DNA of 64,000 nucleotides from Terrimonas_B sp041743125 (GTDB taxonomy: Bacteria > Bacteroidota > Bacteroidia > Chitinophagales > Chitinophagaceae). Position 1 is the first letter of the stretch; every line of letters begins with the position of its first letter. Below are positions 49,933-60,255 of this stretch, in pieces. The translations under genes and the position numbers were made by a program. The notes under the pieces are model-generated. The model saw only the letters and a list, made by a program, of their open reading frames with translations. It was not told the origin of the DNA and did not search any database. Where the stretch lies: positions 1-64,000 of the forward strand of contig JBGTNK010000017.1 in the NCBI GenBank assembly GCA_041743125.1. Reading direction: 5' to 3'.

Positions 49933-51285
49933 ATGCTAATTTTTACCCGAGAAAAAAAATTGAAGAGCTTTATCAGTGATAATCATGAAAGAACCCGCCT
50001 AGCTCAAAAAAATATACTTCTTTCCTTTATAATCAAAGGTCTCAGCATTGCCGTTAATCTTGTTTTCGTACCTCTTACCATAAACTATATTGATGCGGAA
50101 CGGTACGGCATCTGGCTTACATTGAGTTCTATAATTGTCTGGTTTAATTTTTTTGACCTTGGTTTGGGAAATGGCCTGCGAAATAAATTAGTGGAAGCTA
50201 TCGTAAAAAAAGATATTGACGAAGAACGAAGGCTCATCAGTACGACATATGTTTCTTTAACTGTTATTGCACTATTAATAACCGGGATTTACATCTGTTG
50301 TATGCCCTTTATTCATTGGGACTCTTTATTAAATGTTTCAGCCATTTACCGGGATGAATTAAGCCTGCTCGCCCTTATTATAATCATTATGTTTTCCATG
50401 CAGTTTGTACTGCAATTGATCAACACTATCAATCTGGCACATCAAAAAGTATTTCTTACTTCGTTTGTTTTTCTGGTGGGAAGTATCTTTTCGTTGCTTT
50501 TCATATTAATTCTGCGAAGTACCATTCCTGGAAGCATCTTATTAGTAGGTACAGCCATGTTTGCAGGCAACCTGCTTTCGCTGATATTATTTTCTGCTCA
50601 CTTTTTCATATTTGTCAGACCCGATTTAATTCCCCGCTTTAAATATTATTCTCACTCCTCCTCAAAGAATTTACTGGGACTTGGTGGTAAATTTTTTATA
50701 ATTCAAATTTCTGCGATCGTTCAATATCAAACTACTAATGTACTTATTAGCAGAAGTTTTTCCTCCACCCAGGTAACTGAATATAATATTGCCTATCGCT
50801 TATTCAGTGTTTTAGTCATGGTTTTTTCAATTATCGTAGCTCCATTGTGGAGCGCTGTTACGGAGGCTCAAAGCAAAGGAGATTTTGAATGGATTAAGAA
50901 GGCAGAAAAAAAACTATTATTAATCTGGTCTCTTCTTGCCCTGGGGGCATTTGCTATCTTGTTGTCCAGTAATTTTTTATATCATTTATGGTTGGGAGAC
51001 GCCATCCGAATACCTTTAAATATTAGCTTGGGTGTAATGCTTTATATTGTTTCCCTAACATTTGGAATGATTTACGTCTATATTCTTAATGGGCTGGGAC
51101 GGTTAAAAACACAGTACTATTTATCGATTGTTACCATGATTTATTTTATTCCACTATCTTACTGGCTGTCGGTAACTTTAAATTGGGGTGTGTTTGGAAT
51201 ATGTATTGCCCTAATACTTGCTAATATAAATGGCCTGATCGCGGCACCAATTGAATATTATAGATTTATCAGGAGAAAAAGTTGA
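49933..51285 (+). CDS. Wzx-like flippase of the exopolysaccharide locus
   Basis: The 450-residue protein has about twelve to fourteen hydrophobic helices and the MOP-superfamily pattern, including LTINYIDAERYGIWLTLSSI and ARRxY-like loops (FDLGLGNGLRNKLVEAI). It should move the lipid-linked repeat unit across the inner membrane. It follows the antiterminator gene by 57 bases and precedes a glycosyltransferase. This sequence differs strongly from the flippase at 31652, indicating a distinct pathway. Confidence 0.88.
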   Translation: MLIFTREKKLKSFISDNHERTRLAQKNILLSFIIKGLSIAVNLVFVPLTINYIDAERYGIWLTLSSIIVWFNFFDLGLGNGLRNKLVEAIVKKDIDEERRLISTTYVSLTVIALLITGIYICCMPFIHWDSLLNVSAIYRDELSLLALIIIIMFSMQFVLQLINTINLAHQKVFLTSFVFLVGSIFSLLFILILRSTIPGSILLVGTAMFAGNLLSLILFSAHFFIFVRPDLIPRFKYYSHSSSKNLLGLGGKFFIIQISAIVQYQTTNVLISRSFSSTQVTEYNIAYRLFSVLVMVFSIIVAPLWSAVTEAQSKGDFEWIKKAEKKLLLIWSLLALGAFAILLSSNFLYHLWLGDAIRIPLNISLGVMLYIVSLTFGMIYVYILNGLGRLKTQYYLSIVTMIYFIPLSYWLSVTLNWGVFGICIALILANINGLIAAPIEYYRFIRRKS

Positions 51286-51378
51286 GAGCGATAATTTCTG
51301 TAAATCACTTGTAAAGAAATTATTCTAACATGTGGTTAATACCATAATAAATTAATCAAAACTAATAACGAATTTTAA

Positions 51379-52635
51379 ATGAGAGTCCTTTGGTTTACCC
51401 CTACTTCTTCGCAATATGATAAAGGTTCTCATTATTATCATGGTGGCGGTTGGGTTGAGTCCTTAGAACAAACATTCCGGGACCAATCAAATTCACAACT
51501 TGGTATCTCCTTTTTTCATGATATAGATTCTTTAAAGAAGGATAGCGGCAATGTAACTTATTATCCTATCAAAATAATAAAAAAAGGAAATGTAAATAAA
51601 TTAGTTACCAATTGGACCTGCCAGCTTGAATCAGGAAAGTACCTTAAGAAATGTTTGGAAGTAATTGATGATTTTAAACCTGATGTGATCCAGGTTTTCG
51701 GCACGGAAGGTACCTTCCCGGAAATCCAGGCTTTTACCACTATACCAGTTGTAATTCATTTACAGGGCATAATTAATCCCTATGATAATGCCTTTTATCC
51801 GCCTGGTATTAATAATTATAATTTATTGACTTTTTCTCCTTTTTATAAAAACCATTTACTGGGTAACAGCCTGCTTTTTGATAAAAAAAGATTTGAAAAG
51901 CAGGCCAGTTTAGAACTTGATTATTTTAAAAAATCTAAATTTCTAATAGGAAGAACTTGTTGGGACAAACAAATTTCTTCTTTACTGGCGCCTCATGCAC
52001 AATATTTCCATGTAGACGAAATACTCAGGTCATCTTTTTATGAGGCAAACCCCTGGGGGCCCAATCAAAATAAGCGGTTAAGAATCATTTCTACTATTTC
52101 TAACACGATCTATAAAGGACTTGACCTGGTCCTGAAAACTGCCCATTTATTACACAGTTCATTAGGGACTGATTTTGAATGGCACATTATTGGCCTTCAA
52201 AAGGATGCCAAACTGGTTCGATTTTTTGAGCATGTTTTAAAAAAGCGGTTCAACGATTATAATGTCACTTTTTTGGGTGTATTTTCTGAAACTAAATTGA
52301 TTCAATCGCTCCTGGATGCAGATCTGTTTATTCATCCTTCTTACATTGATAATAGTCCAAATAGTTTATGCGAAGCTCAAATGTTAGGCATGCCGGTTAT
52401 TTCATGTAATGTAGGTGGTACTTCAACGCTGATAGCGCATAATCGAAACGGCGTACTAGTCCCCGCCAATGCGCCATACGAACTGGCTCATTCCGTTATG
52501 TCACTTTATAAAAATAAAAATAAAGCAACTCTTTTAGGAAAACAGGCCCGGGAATCAGCATTGGAAAGGCATAACCGTCCGAAGACCTTTAATGAACTTA
52601 TGAATGTATACAAAACTATTTCTAAAGTATCCTAG
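51379..52635 (+). CDS. glycosyltransferase family 4-like protein
   Basis: The 418-residue protein has a GT-B fold. The C-terminal donor domain has FIHPSYIDNSPNSLCEAQML followed by GMPVISCNVGG, the typical GT4 motif that binds the nucleotide sugar. The N-terminal half opens with RVLWFTPTSSQYDKGSHYYHGGGW, which forms the acceptor pocket. It is 93 bases after the flippase gene and two bases before the acyltransferase gene, so these genes are probably one operon. The donor sugar is unknown. Confidence 0.85.
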   Translation: MRVLWFTPTSSQYDKGSHYYHGGGWVESLEQTFRDQSNSQLGISFFHDIDSLKKDSGNVTYYPIKIIKKGNVNKLVTNWTCQLESGKYLKKCLEVIDDFKPDVIQVFGTEGTFPEIQAFTTIPVVIHLQGIINPYDNAFYPPGINNYNLLTFSPFYKNHLLGNSLLFDKKRFEKQASLELDYFKKSKFLIGRTCWDKQISSLLAPHAQYFHVDEILRSSFYEANPWGPNQNKRLRIISTISNTIYKGLDLVLKTAHLLHSSLGTDFEWHIIGLQKDAKLVRFFEHVLKKRFNDYNVTFLGVFSETKLIQSLLDADLFIHPSYIDNSPNSLCEAQMLGMPVISCNVGGTSTLIAHNRNGVLVPANAPYELAHSVMSLYKNKNKATLLGKQARESALERHNRPKTFNELMNVYKTISKVS

Positions 52636-52637
52636 TT

Positions 52638-53258
52638 ATGCAATACATCATTGTAATTTTTTCAAAAGGGATAAAGCGAGTGGTTCGATCTGTTTTTCAT
52701 CCAATAGATCATTTAATCACAAGTTTTTTGTTATACTCCAATAATATAAAATCAGGGTCATTTAAAACAAGCGGCCTGCCTTTTATCTCCGTGGCATTAG
52801 GAGGAAAATGTACCGTTGGTAACAACTTCCAGATGAACAATTCCATTGCTGCAAATCCAATAGGCAGGATTCAGAAGTGCAGCTTTTTTGTTGAAAAAAA
52901 TGGCAATTTGGTTATCGGTAATAATGTGGCCATTAGTTATACGGCCATGTATTGCAGTTACAACATAAATATTCACGATAATGTAATGATTGGCGGCGGC
53001 ACCTGCATCTACGACACCGATTTTCATCCGTTAAATTCTACTGACAGAATAAATGACAGGGAAGAAAAAACTGCCTTTGCAGCTGTAACTATTGAAGAAG
53101 ATGTGTTTATTGGGGCCAACTGTACCATTCTAAAGGGAGTAACTATCGGCAGGAATTCCATCGTTGGAGCTTGTTCAGTAGTAACTAAAAGCATCCCACC
53201 AAATGAAATTTGGGCTGGCAACCCGGCCAAATTTATTAAAACTCAAATTGTACCATAA
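52638..53258 (+). CDS. hexapeptide-repeat acyltransferase
   Basis: The 206-residue protein folds into a left-handed beta-helix, recognised by rungs such as VIGNNVAISYTAMYC, NVMIGGGTCIYDTDFHPL and VFIGANCTILKGVTIG, and the ending VVTKSIPPNEIWAGNPAKFIK. It is like WcaF and LacA-type O-acetyltransferases, with His in DTDFHPL as the likely catalytic base. It probably adds acetyl groups to the exopolysaccharide repeat unit. It starts two bases after the glycosyltransferase stop. Acetyl donor and site are inferred. Confidence 0.88.
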   Translation: MQYIIVIFSKGIKRVVRSVFHPIDHLITSFLLYSNNIKSGSFKTSGLPFISVALGGKCTVGNNFQMNNSIAANPIGRIQKCSFFVEKNGNLVIGNNVAISYTAMYCSYNINIHDNVMIGGGTCIYDTDFHPLNSTDRINDREEKTAFAAVTIEEDVFIGANCTILKGVTIGRNSIVGACSVVTKSIPPNEIWAGNPAKFIKTQIVP

Positions 53259-53334
53259 ATAAATTTCAGAAAATGACGTTAATGAAATTGATGACAAGGC
53301 ACCGGCTGGGCTTTTTTTAAATATGTATTGAAAA

Positions 53335-54609
53335 ATGATGCATTTATACAAAATTTCTAATGAATCTCCCCAGGTCAAATTATTTGATACAATAAATCTG
53401 TTTCTTTTATTAAGCCTGTCCGGCATAAATTTTTTAAATGCCAATGATAATTTTCTTTTGCTGGTTTTCTTTTTGAATGCCGGTATTTTCATATACAGAA
53501 AAGAAAAAATAGATAACGGCTTTTTGCGTTTTTTTTTATTTTTTATTTTTTTATCGCTGGCCCAGGTAATTTGGTTTTCTGATGGAAATGTAAAAAGCTC
53601 ATTAGGGTTCTTGATCCGGATAATAACGGCCTACCTGGTCATAAAAAATATTGCTTCTTTCATTCATACTTTCCTGCGACTTTTATATTTCTTAAGTATA
53701 GTTTCCATCATTTTTTATCTATTCTTTCTTGCTTTTCCATCAATAGAGGAGGCTTTATTTGTAAATAAACATTTCTGGGACAACCCTGCAACTCACGAAT
53801 ATAAAAAGAGCCTTATTATTTATAACATTTTCCGGGAACCTTTATTCGGAATAGAAGCCCTGGGTTTGTTTGGGCTTCCCCGCAATTCCGGACCGTTTTG
53901 GGAACCCGGTGCTTTCGGAGGATATCTGACCATAGGAGTAGCTTTTGAAGTAATATTGTTCCGGAAATTTTCATTGAGAATGTTTGTTTTTCTAATAGCG
54001 CTGGTCACCACATTCTCAACAGCAGGTTACTTAGCTGTTTCCGTTTTTTTCCTGCTTTATTTCATTCTTCTGGAAACCAATAAAAAAAGGAAAATTCTTA
54101 TTTTTCCAGTGTTGGTCGCCGTATCTATTTTTCTATTATTCAATGTAGAGTTCCTGGCCACAAAAATGGCAGCCCAGATAAAAGGATTTGAAGAAGAACA
54201 AATTTATGACACCCAATCTGATGACGACACAAGGTTGGGCAGTTCCATCCTGGATTTTAAAGATTTTCAGCGTTCCCCAATTTTTGGAACAGGCCCATCC
54301 GATGAAACCAGATATGGGAAAAAGGAAGTACTTTTTATGCGAACGAATGGACTGACGGATCTATTGGTAAGAATTGGAATTCTGGGATTCTTATTTATTT
54401 GTATTATTTTTTTTCAATCACTAAAAAATTATTTTGAAAAAGTTGAAATATCAAAGCCTAAAGCATGCGCTTTTATTTTATTATTTATAACTTTTCTGAT
54501 ATCAACTTCTGAGACCTACTTCAATATGCCATTTTTCTGGGCCCTTTTTCTATTGCAATATGAGGAAGCTGTCCCGTCTAAAAGCTCATATGAAATAATT
54601 GATGGATAA
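53335..54609 (+). CDS. Wzy-like polysaccharide polymerase
   Basis: The 424-residue protein is an integral membrane protein with about ten helices and one larger periplasmic loop (about 280-340) rich in charged residues. The segment LPRNSGPFWEPGAFGGYL at about 183-200 is the hallmark of O-antigen polymerase/ligase-like proteins of Bacteroidota. It should polymerise flipped units in the periplasm. It starts with paired ATG codons at 53335 and 53338. Position between the acyltransferase and a deacetylase fits the Wzx/Wzy pathway. Confidence 0.82.
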   Translation: MMHLYKISNESPQVKLFDTINLFLLLSLSGINFLNANDNFLLLVFFLNAGIFIYRKEKIDNGFLRFFLFFIFLSLAQVIWFSDGNVKSSLGFLIRIITAYLVIKNIASFIHTFLRLLYFLSIVSIIFYLFFLAFPSIEEALFVNKHFWDNPATHEYKKSLIIYNIFREPLFGIEALGLFGLPRNSGPFWEPGAFGGYLTIGVAFEVILFRKFSLRMFVFLIALVTTFSTAGYLAVSVFFLLYFILLETNKKRKILIFPVLVAVSIFLLFNVEFLATKMAAQIKGFEEEQIYDTQSDDDTRLGSSILDFKDFQRSPIFGTGPSDETRYGKKEVLFMRTNGLTDLLVRIGILGFLFICIIFFQSLKNYFEKVEISKPKACAFILLFITFLISTSETYFNMPFFWALFLLQYEEAVPSKSSYEIIDG

Positions 54610-54795
54610 CCTTTTCTGAAATGTATGTTTAATTTCAGTACTTGAATCCAAAATTATTGTTGCCTTTAAAATCCTTCAGATCCTTAAAAGAGTAATTTTT
54701 TCAAAATCGCGGATTTCAGATATAAAACCGTTTGGTAATAATCTGAATAAATGTGCTTACCATAATTGCTTAATCTTTCAAAAAAATAATAAGGA

Positions 54796-55566
54796 ATGAC
54801 ACATCTGCCAGTAAATAAGACTACTAGTTTGACGGTATTAATGTACCACCGGACCATTATTGATGGTCCAATAGATTCGTTAACTGTTAACAGCCGGCAA
54901 CTGGAAGAGCAGTTTCAATTTTTGAAAGAGGAAGGTTATAATTGCATTTCAGTTGGGGAAGTAATTGATCATCTGCAAAATGGCACGCCTTTAAAAAGCA
55001 AATCACTTGTTTTAACTTCCGATGATGGTTATAAAAACAATTATACAGTTTTATACCCCATGCTTAAAAAACATGGCTTAAAGGCGATCATTTTCCTGGT
55101 ACCGGATTTAATTAATATGTCAGAGGAAGAAGATAATTCTGAATATATGAGCTTAGATAATCTTCGAACTATTGATTCTTCCATAATTGAATTTGGTTTG
55201 CACACCTATGATCACAAAAGTTATAATAAACTTGAGCCTGATAAAATTGAAGACGATATCATAAAAACCATAAACTGGTTTGCCAGCAACAAGATCAATT
55301 ATGTACCGGCACACGCTTATACTTATGGAGAATTCCCGAAAGGCAATAAGTTCAAACTAGACGCTCTATTTAGTATTTTTTATAAGCACGGCATAAAAGC
55401 AGCATTTAATATAGGAAATCGCATTAATGTATTACCACTGAAGTCAAATTACGTTATTCAAAGAATCGATGTCCGTGGGACAGAATCCTTGTCTCAATTT
55501 ATTTCAAAGGTTAGAAGAGGCAAGGTAATCACCGGATTCATTAAAGATATTCTTGGCAAACCCTGA
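54796..55566 (+). CDS. polysaccharide deacetylase (NodB-type)
   Basis: The 256-residue protein has the NodB fold: LTSDDGYKNNYTVLYPMLKK with the metal-binding Asp pair, GLKAIIFLVPDLI, and FGLHTYDHKSY with two metal-binding His. The later segment VPAHAYTYGEFPKG supplies the third motif. It lacks a signal peptide, so it may act in the cytoplasm or on lipid-linked units at the inner face. It removes N- or O-acetyl groups from sugar chains. A second deacetylase occurs at 61654. It is the last gene before the opposite-strand PKD gene. Confidence 0.82.
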   Translation: MTHLPVNKTTSLTVLMYHRTIIDGPIDSLTVNSRQLEEQFQFLKEEGYNCISVGEVIDHLQNGTPLKSKSLVLTSDDGYKNNYTVLYPMLKKHGLKAIIFLVPDLINMSEEEDNSEYMSLDNLRTIDSSIIEFGLHTYDHKSYNKLEPDKIEDDIIKTINWFASNKINYVPAHAYTYGEFPKGNKFKLDALFSIFYKHGIKAAFNIGNRINVLPLKSNYVIQRIDVRGTESLSQFISKVRRGKVITGFIKDILGKP

Positions 55567-55707
55567 CACCGATCTGGAGACTTCCTTATAAATATTATGC
55601 TGCACTTTAGGATGTGTGGACAGCTAACTTTCAACTCCTGATTAATTTTATCTCTGGCTAACAGGTATTCTCTTTCCATAAGTATTATTTTTTGAAATGC
55701 CATTAAT

Positions 55708-55755
55708 AAAAAAAGTATCCCTGCAAATACCTTTAGGTGGTTGACAGGAATACTT
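55708..55755 (-). terminator. intrinsic terminator of the PKD-repeat gene
   Basis: On the minus strand AAGTATTCCTG (55745-55755) pairs with CAGGGATACTT (55713-55723), one G-T wobble, and seven T follow (55708-55714). It lies about 50 bases after the stop of the PKD-repeat gene. Confidence 0.85.
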
Positions 55756-55806
55756 TAGTTTACGTGTTTATTATCTCATCTAAATTTATGTCCTTGCTTC
55801 TATTCT

Positions 55807-58800
55807 TTAAAGTTTTACAAATTTCGATGTTATTTTTTCTCTTTTATCCAATATAACTTCTATTAAGTAAGTACCTGGTTTTAACTGTTCCGTTACTATT
55901 GTTTTAGTAAACCTGGCTTGTGATGCAGGTATAGTAAGCGGAGCCATAACTTTTCTTCCCATTACATCATAAACAGAGACCTCAGCTTTGCTATATTTTT
56001 CATTATAAAGGTTAAGGGTGATCTGGTTGCTGGCCGGGTTTGGATACAGCATCATGTCCCCGGTAAACGACCGGAAATTATTAACAACAGCGATCGTAAC
56101 GGTATCCTTTGCAGTCGCATTCAAATTGTCTGTCACCGTTAATTGGAAAACATAATCCCCTTCCATGAAACTGGTAACTTTTGTTTTTACCAATGCAGGG
56201 GAAACAATAGTAGCATTGGCTGGACCGCTTATCTGTTCCCACTTATAGCTCTTTATCGTTCCATCAGGATCCCGGGATAATGAACCATTTAAAGTGGTCT
56301 CATTTGACGATAAAGTAATTGGTAGGGAAACGCCTGCGTTAGCTATCGGTGCCTGGTTAGGTACCGCATTAACTGTAATAGTCTTATCATCGGTAGCTGT
56401 TGCACCCCTGTTATCCGTAACGGTTAACCGGAATACATAAGTTCCCTGCACCAGGTTGGTTAAGGTAGTCGTTGCGGCGTTTGGATTTCCTATAGTGAAG
56501 ATTGCCGGTCCGCTGACCCTTGTCCATGTATAGCTTGCAATAGTACCATCCGCATCCGTACCTGTTCCGATTAAGTTGGTTGAGTTTGTTGGCAAGGTCA
56601 ACACAACATTATTACCGGCATTCGCTACAGGCGCCTGGTTGGGAATAGGTGCTGCATTAACGGTTACAGTTTTATCATCACTTGCCGAAGCCCCCCTGTT
56701 ATCTGTTACAGTTAAACGAAATACATAGGTTCCCTGCACCAGGTTGGATAAGGTGGTGGTTGCAGCATTAGCGTTACCTATTGCGAATGTGGTTGGTCCG
56801 CTCACTCTTGTCCATACATAACTTGTTATCGTACCATCTGCGTCAGTGCCTGTTCCGGTTAAATTTGTAGAGTTAGCTGGCAAGGTTAATACAACATTGC
56901 TACCTGCATTGGCTACAGGCACCAGGTTTACAACTGGTGCTGCATTTACCGTTACTGTTAAATTATCGGTGTCGGTAGCACCGTCATTATCTGTTACCGT
57001 CAACCGGAATACATAAGTTCCTTCCACCAGGTTGATCAAGGTAGTTGTTGCTGCATTTGCACTTCCTAAAGTAAATGTGGTGGGTCCGCTCACCCTGGTC
57101 CACGCATAACCTGCTATGGTACCGTCAGCATCTGTTCCTGAACCTGTGAGGTTTGTGGAATTGGTCGGCAAAGTCATTACAACATTGTTTCCGGCATTTG
57201 CTAAAGGTGCCTGGTTTACAACCTGCGGTGCATTTACTGTAACCGTCTTATTATCTGTATCTGTGGCTCCGTTATTATCCGTGACAGTTAACCGGAACAC
57301 ATACGTTCCCTGTACGAGGTTGGTTAAGGTAGTTGTTGCAGCATTTGCATTACCTATTGTGAACGTTGTTGGTCCGCTCACCCTTGTCCACAAATAACTT
57401 GCAATCGTGCCATCTGTATCCGTACCAGTTCCCACTAAAGTTGTCGAGTTGGTGGGCAAGGATAATACAGTATTATTACCTGCATTGGCCAGCGGAGGCT
57501 GGTTTACATCCGGAACGGAATTTACTGTAACCGTTTTATCATCTGTATCGGTTGCACCGCCATTATCTGTTACTGTTAAGCGGAATACATATGTTCCTTC
57601 CACCAGGTTGGTCAAGGTAGTTGTCGCCGCATTTGCATTTCCTAAAGTAAATGTTGTGGGTCCGCTCACTCTGGTCCATGCATAACTTGCTATGGTGCCA
57701 TCAGCATCTATACCAGTTCCTGTTAAATTTGTCGAGTTGGTGGGCAGGGTCAATACAACGTTGTTACCCGCATTAGCCACCGGAGGCTGGTTTACAACCG
57801 GTGCTGCATTTACTGTAACCGTCTTATCATCTGTATCCGTGGCTCCGTCATTATCCGTTACTGTTAAACGGAATACATACGTTCCTTCTACCAGGTTGGT
57901 CAAAGTGGTTGTTGCTGCATTTGGTGTTCCTAAAGCAAATGTTGTTGGTCCGCTCACCCTCGTCCACAAATAACTTGCAATGGTGCCATCAGCATCTGTT
58001 CCTGAACCTGTCAGGTTTGCAGAATTGGTTGGTAAGGTCAAAACAATGTTATTACCAGCATTAGCTACCGGCGGTTGATTTACAACCGGCGCTGCATTTA
58101 CTGTAACCGTCTTATCATCTGTATCCGTAGCTCCATCATTATCAGTTACTGTTAACCGGAATACATAAGTACCCTGTAAAAGGTTGGTCAATGTAGTTGC
58201 CGCTGCATTTGGAGTACCTAAGGTAAATGTAGTTGGTCCGCTCACCCGGGTCCATGCATAATTTGCAATGGTGCCATCAGCATCCGTACCGGAACCCGTC
58301 AGGCTTGTAGAATTGGTTGGCAAGGTCATTACAATATTATTTCCTGCATTAGCTACCGGAGGCTGGTTTATAACCGGCGCTGCATTTACGGTAACTGTCT
58401 TATCATCTGTAGCTGTAGCTCCGTCATTATCTGTTACTGTCAACCGGAATACATAAGTACCTTGTACAAGGTTGGTCAATGTAGTGGTTGCTGCATTTGC
58501 GTTGCCTAAGGTAAACGTTGTTGGTCCGTTTACTCTCGTCCACAAATAACTTGCAATGGTACCATCGGGATCCGTGCCCGAACCTGCCAGGTTTGTAGAA
58601 TTGGCCGGTAAGGTCAAAACAATATTATTGCCAGCATTAGCTACCGGAGGTAGATTTACAACCGGCGCTGCATTTACGGTAACTGTCTTATCATCTGTAG
58701 CTGTAGCTCCGTCATTATCTGTTACTGTTAACCTGAAAACATAAGTTCCTGCCAACAGGTTGGTCAATGTGGTTGTTCCAGCGTTTGGATTTCCTAAAGT

Positions 58801-60255
58801 GAATGTTGTGGGTCCGCTTACTCTTGTCCATGCATAATTAGCGATGGTACCATCGGGATCCGTGCCGCTTCCAGTTAAAGTTGTTGAATTTGCGGGTAAG
58901 GTCAGCACAATGTCATTCCCTGCGTTTGCAGTGGGAGGTTGGTTAGGAGTAGGTTGGTTATTATTATTTACAGTGACTACAACCCAGTCGGCGTCGCCTG
59001 CTCCCTGGGCATCATGTGCCTCCAATCTAAAAGTATAGGTACCGTTTACAAGCCCGCTGATATTAACAGTGTTTGAAGTAGCATTGGCCATGGTTGAGGT
59101 ATTGGGCCCGGAAACTTGCACCCATCTATAGGTATTACCACCACTACCGGTTAAGGTAGTGGTTGAAGATGTAACTGTCTTATCATTACCTGCGTTTGCT
59201 GTTGGTCTTGAAAGCCATGGTGGCATTTCTCTAACCTGTGTATTTACAACAAATTCCCTCGATTGGTCCCGAACCTGCCAAAGTTCATCCTCTGAAACAA
59301 CCGTAATTAATTGCTTCGGAAAATTCATTGAAGCAAGACTTTGACCACTGGTGTTAGCGCCCCAGTTTATGTTCCCGCAATTTCCACCATCCCAATATGG
59401 GTTTGAAAACCCATCTTTATGTGTAAAAGTTACTTTGTTTCCGGTAACTGAAACGTTTGAACAGGAGGCTCCTTGCTGAGCCCACACGTACATTCCAACA
59501 TTTGACCAAGCTTCTCTTTCTGCATAAATCGTATTGTTTCGTAAGATAATATTATTACCTCCTGCCATGGCAACACCATAATTACCCGGAAACACTAATT
59601 GATTGTTTTCAACTGTAACATATCCCCCGTCAAAATCTCCACTCATTAGGCCACCACCTGAAGGACTAGGACCTCCGCCTCTGAACATATTGTCCCTGAC
59701 TATTACTGGGCTTTGAGCAGTTCCGTTAGTCCGGTACATATTTACAAGATCTTCAGCGTATGATTCTCCTCTGAAGCATTCGCCCCGATTTCCACTAACA
59801 GAATTTCCTGGTCCGTCCACTGTATTAAATTGAACAAACTGACCTCTAGGAAAAGGCCCCTGGGCGTTAATAAATTGATTATTGTTGACTTTAATGCTTG
59901 AACATGAAGTAGCATAAACGCCAGTCATGTTGTTTGCAAAAAAGCAATTCTCTATAGTAATATTACTTGCATATTCAAGTTCAACTCCCATACCCTGGGA
60001 TACCCCAAAGTAACAATTACGAACGGTAATGTTGCTGCTATTTAAAATCGTCAGATTATTGCCTGTTAGATTTGTAAAAGCAAGATTCTCAATAACCATA
60101 TTAGACCTACCATTAATGGTAAGAGGTGCACTTTTAGGAAGCTTGAGATAATTTGTCTGGGAAATTGAGATTTGGCAACACAACATAAATAGAAATGTTG
60201 CTAAATAGGCGGGGTTAACGTTGCGTTTTGCAACGTAGTTTTTCGTAGGGTACAT
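55807..60255 (-). CDS. secreted beta-helix/PKD-array protein with T9SS sorting domain
   Basis: The 1482-residue protein has a signal peptide (1-32), a right-handed beta-helix (about 35-340, with NITVRNCYFG, NITIENCFFANN and NIILRNNTIYAE rungs), eleven PKD-like domains (about 349-1393) and a C-terminal T9SS sorting domain (about 1394-1482; MLYPNPASNQITLNLYNE, VSVYDVMGRKV, LKPGTYLIEV). Domains 2-10 are almost identical units of 96 residues; the first and last are diverged. The beta-helix suggests polysaccharide binding or a lyase-like activity, but no catalytic set is assigned. It lies on the opposite strand in the exopolysaccharide locus and probably acts at the cell surface on that polymer. 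Confidence 0.88.
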   Translation of the reverse strand: MYPTKNYVAKRNVNPAYLATFLFMLCCQISISQTNYLKLPKSAPLTINGRSNMVIENLAFTNLTGNNLTILNSSNITVRNCYFGVSQGMGVELEYASNITIENCFFANNMTGVYATSCSSIKVNNNQFINAQGPFPRGQFVQFNTVDGPGNSVSGNRGECFRGESYAEDLVNMYRTNGTAQSPVIVRDNMFRGGGPSPSGGGLMSGDFDGGYVTVENNQLVFPGNYGVAMAGGNNIILRNNTIYAEREAWSNVGMYVWAQQGASCSNVSVTGNKVTFTHKDGFSNPYWDGGNCGNINWGANTSGQSLASMNFPKQLITVVSEDELWQVRDQSREFVVNTQVREMPPWLSRPTANAGNDKTVTSSTTTLTGSGGNTYRWVQVSGPNTSTMANATSNTVNISGLVNGTYTFRLEAHDAQGAGDADWVVVTVNNNNQPTPNQPPTANAGNDIVLTLPANSTTLTGSGTDPDGTIANYAWTRVSGPTTFTLGNPNAGTTTLTNLLAGTYVFRLTVTDNDGATATDDKTVTVNAAPVVNLPPVANAGNNIVLTLPANSTNLAGSGTDPDGTIASYLWTRVNGPTTFTLGNANAATTTLTNLVQGTYVFRLTVTDNDGATATDDKTVTVNAAPVINQPPVANAGNNIVMTLPTNSTSLTGSGTDADGTIANYAWTRVSGPTTFTLGTPNAAATTLTNLLQGTYVFRLTVTDNDGATDTDDKTVTVNAAPVVNQPPVANAGNNIVLTLPTNSANLTGSGTDADGTIASYLWTRVSGPTTFALGTPNAATTTLTNLVEGTYVFRLTVTDNDGATDTDDKTVTVNAAPVVNQPPVANAGNNVVLTLPTNSTNLTGTGIDADGTIASYAWTRVSGPTTFTLGNANAATTTLTNLVEGTYVFRLTVTDNGGATDTDDKTVTVNSVPDVNQPPLANAGNNTVLSLPTNSTTLVGTGTDTDGTIASYLWTRVSGPTTFTIGNANAATTTLTNLVQGTYVFRLTVTDNNGATDTDNKTVTVNAPQVVNQAPLANAGNNVVMTLPTNSTNLTGSGTDADGTIAGYAWTRVSGPTTFTLGSANAATTTLINLVEGTYVFRLTVTDNDGATDTDNLTVTVNAAPVVNLVPVANAGSNVVLTLPANSTNLTGTGTDADGTITSYVWTRVSGPTTFAIGNANAATTTLSNLVQGTYVFRLTVTDNRGASASDDKTVTVNAAPIPNQAPVANAGNNVVLTLPTNSTNLIGTGTDADGTIASYTWTRVSGPAIFTIGNPNAATTTLTNLVQGTYVFRLTVTDNRGATATDDKTITVNAVPNQAPIANAGVSLPITLSSNETTLNGSLSRDPDGTIKSYKWEQISGPANATIVSPALVKTKVTSFMEGDYVFQLTVTDNLNATAKDTVTIAVVNNFRSFTGDMMLYPNPASNQITLNLYNEKYSKAEVSVYDVMGRKVMAPLTIPASQARFTKTIVTEQLKPGTYLIEVILDKREKITSKFVKL
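56353..58938 (-). repeat. nine tandem 288-bp PKD repeats
   Basis: Nine consecutive units of 96 codons (the last 94) encode near-identical PKD domains with the core GTYVFRLTVTDN. The repeats are alike at DNA level too, so recombination could change their number, and assembly errors are possible here. Confidence 0.9.

Noticed and set aside
54616..54638. CTGAAAT/ATTTCAG inverted repeat after the polymerase gene
   Set aside because: Seven base pairs in AT-rich DNA with no clear T-run; too weak to call a terminator.
56353..58938. Regular repeats that might suggest a CRISPR array
   Set aside because: The units are 288 bases long, contiguous without unique spacers, and encode PKD domains in frame.
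57116..59344. Series of plus-strand open frames of 60-93 codons, spaced at 288-base multiples
   Set aside because: They are antisense shadows of the PKD repeats; their regular spacing follows the repeat unit and their products are low-complexity Val/Pro/Thr strings.
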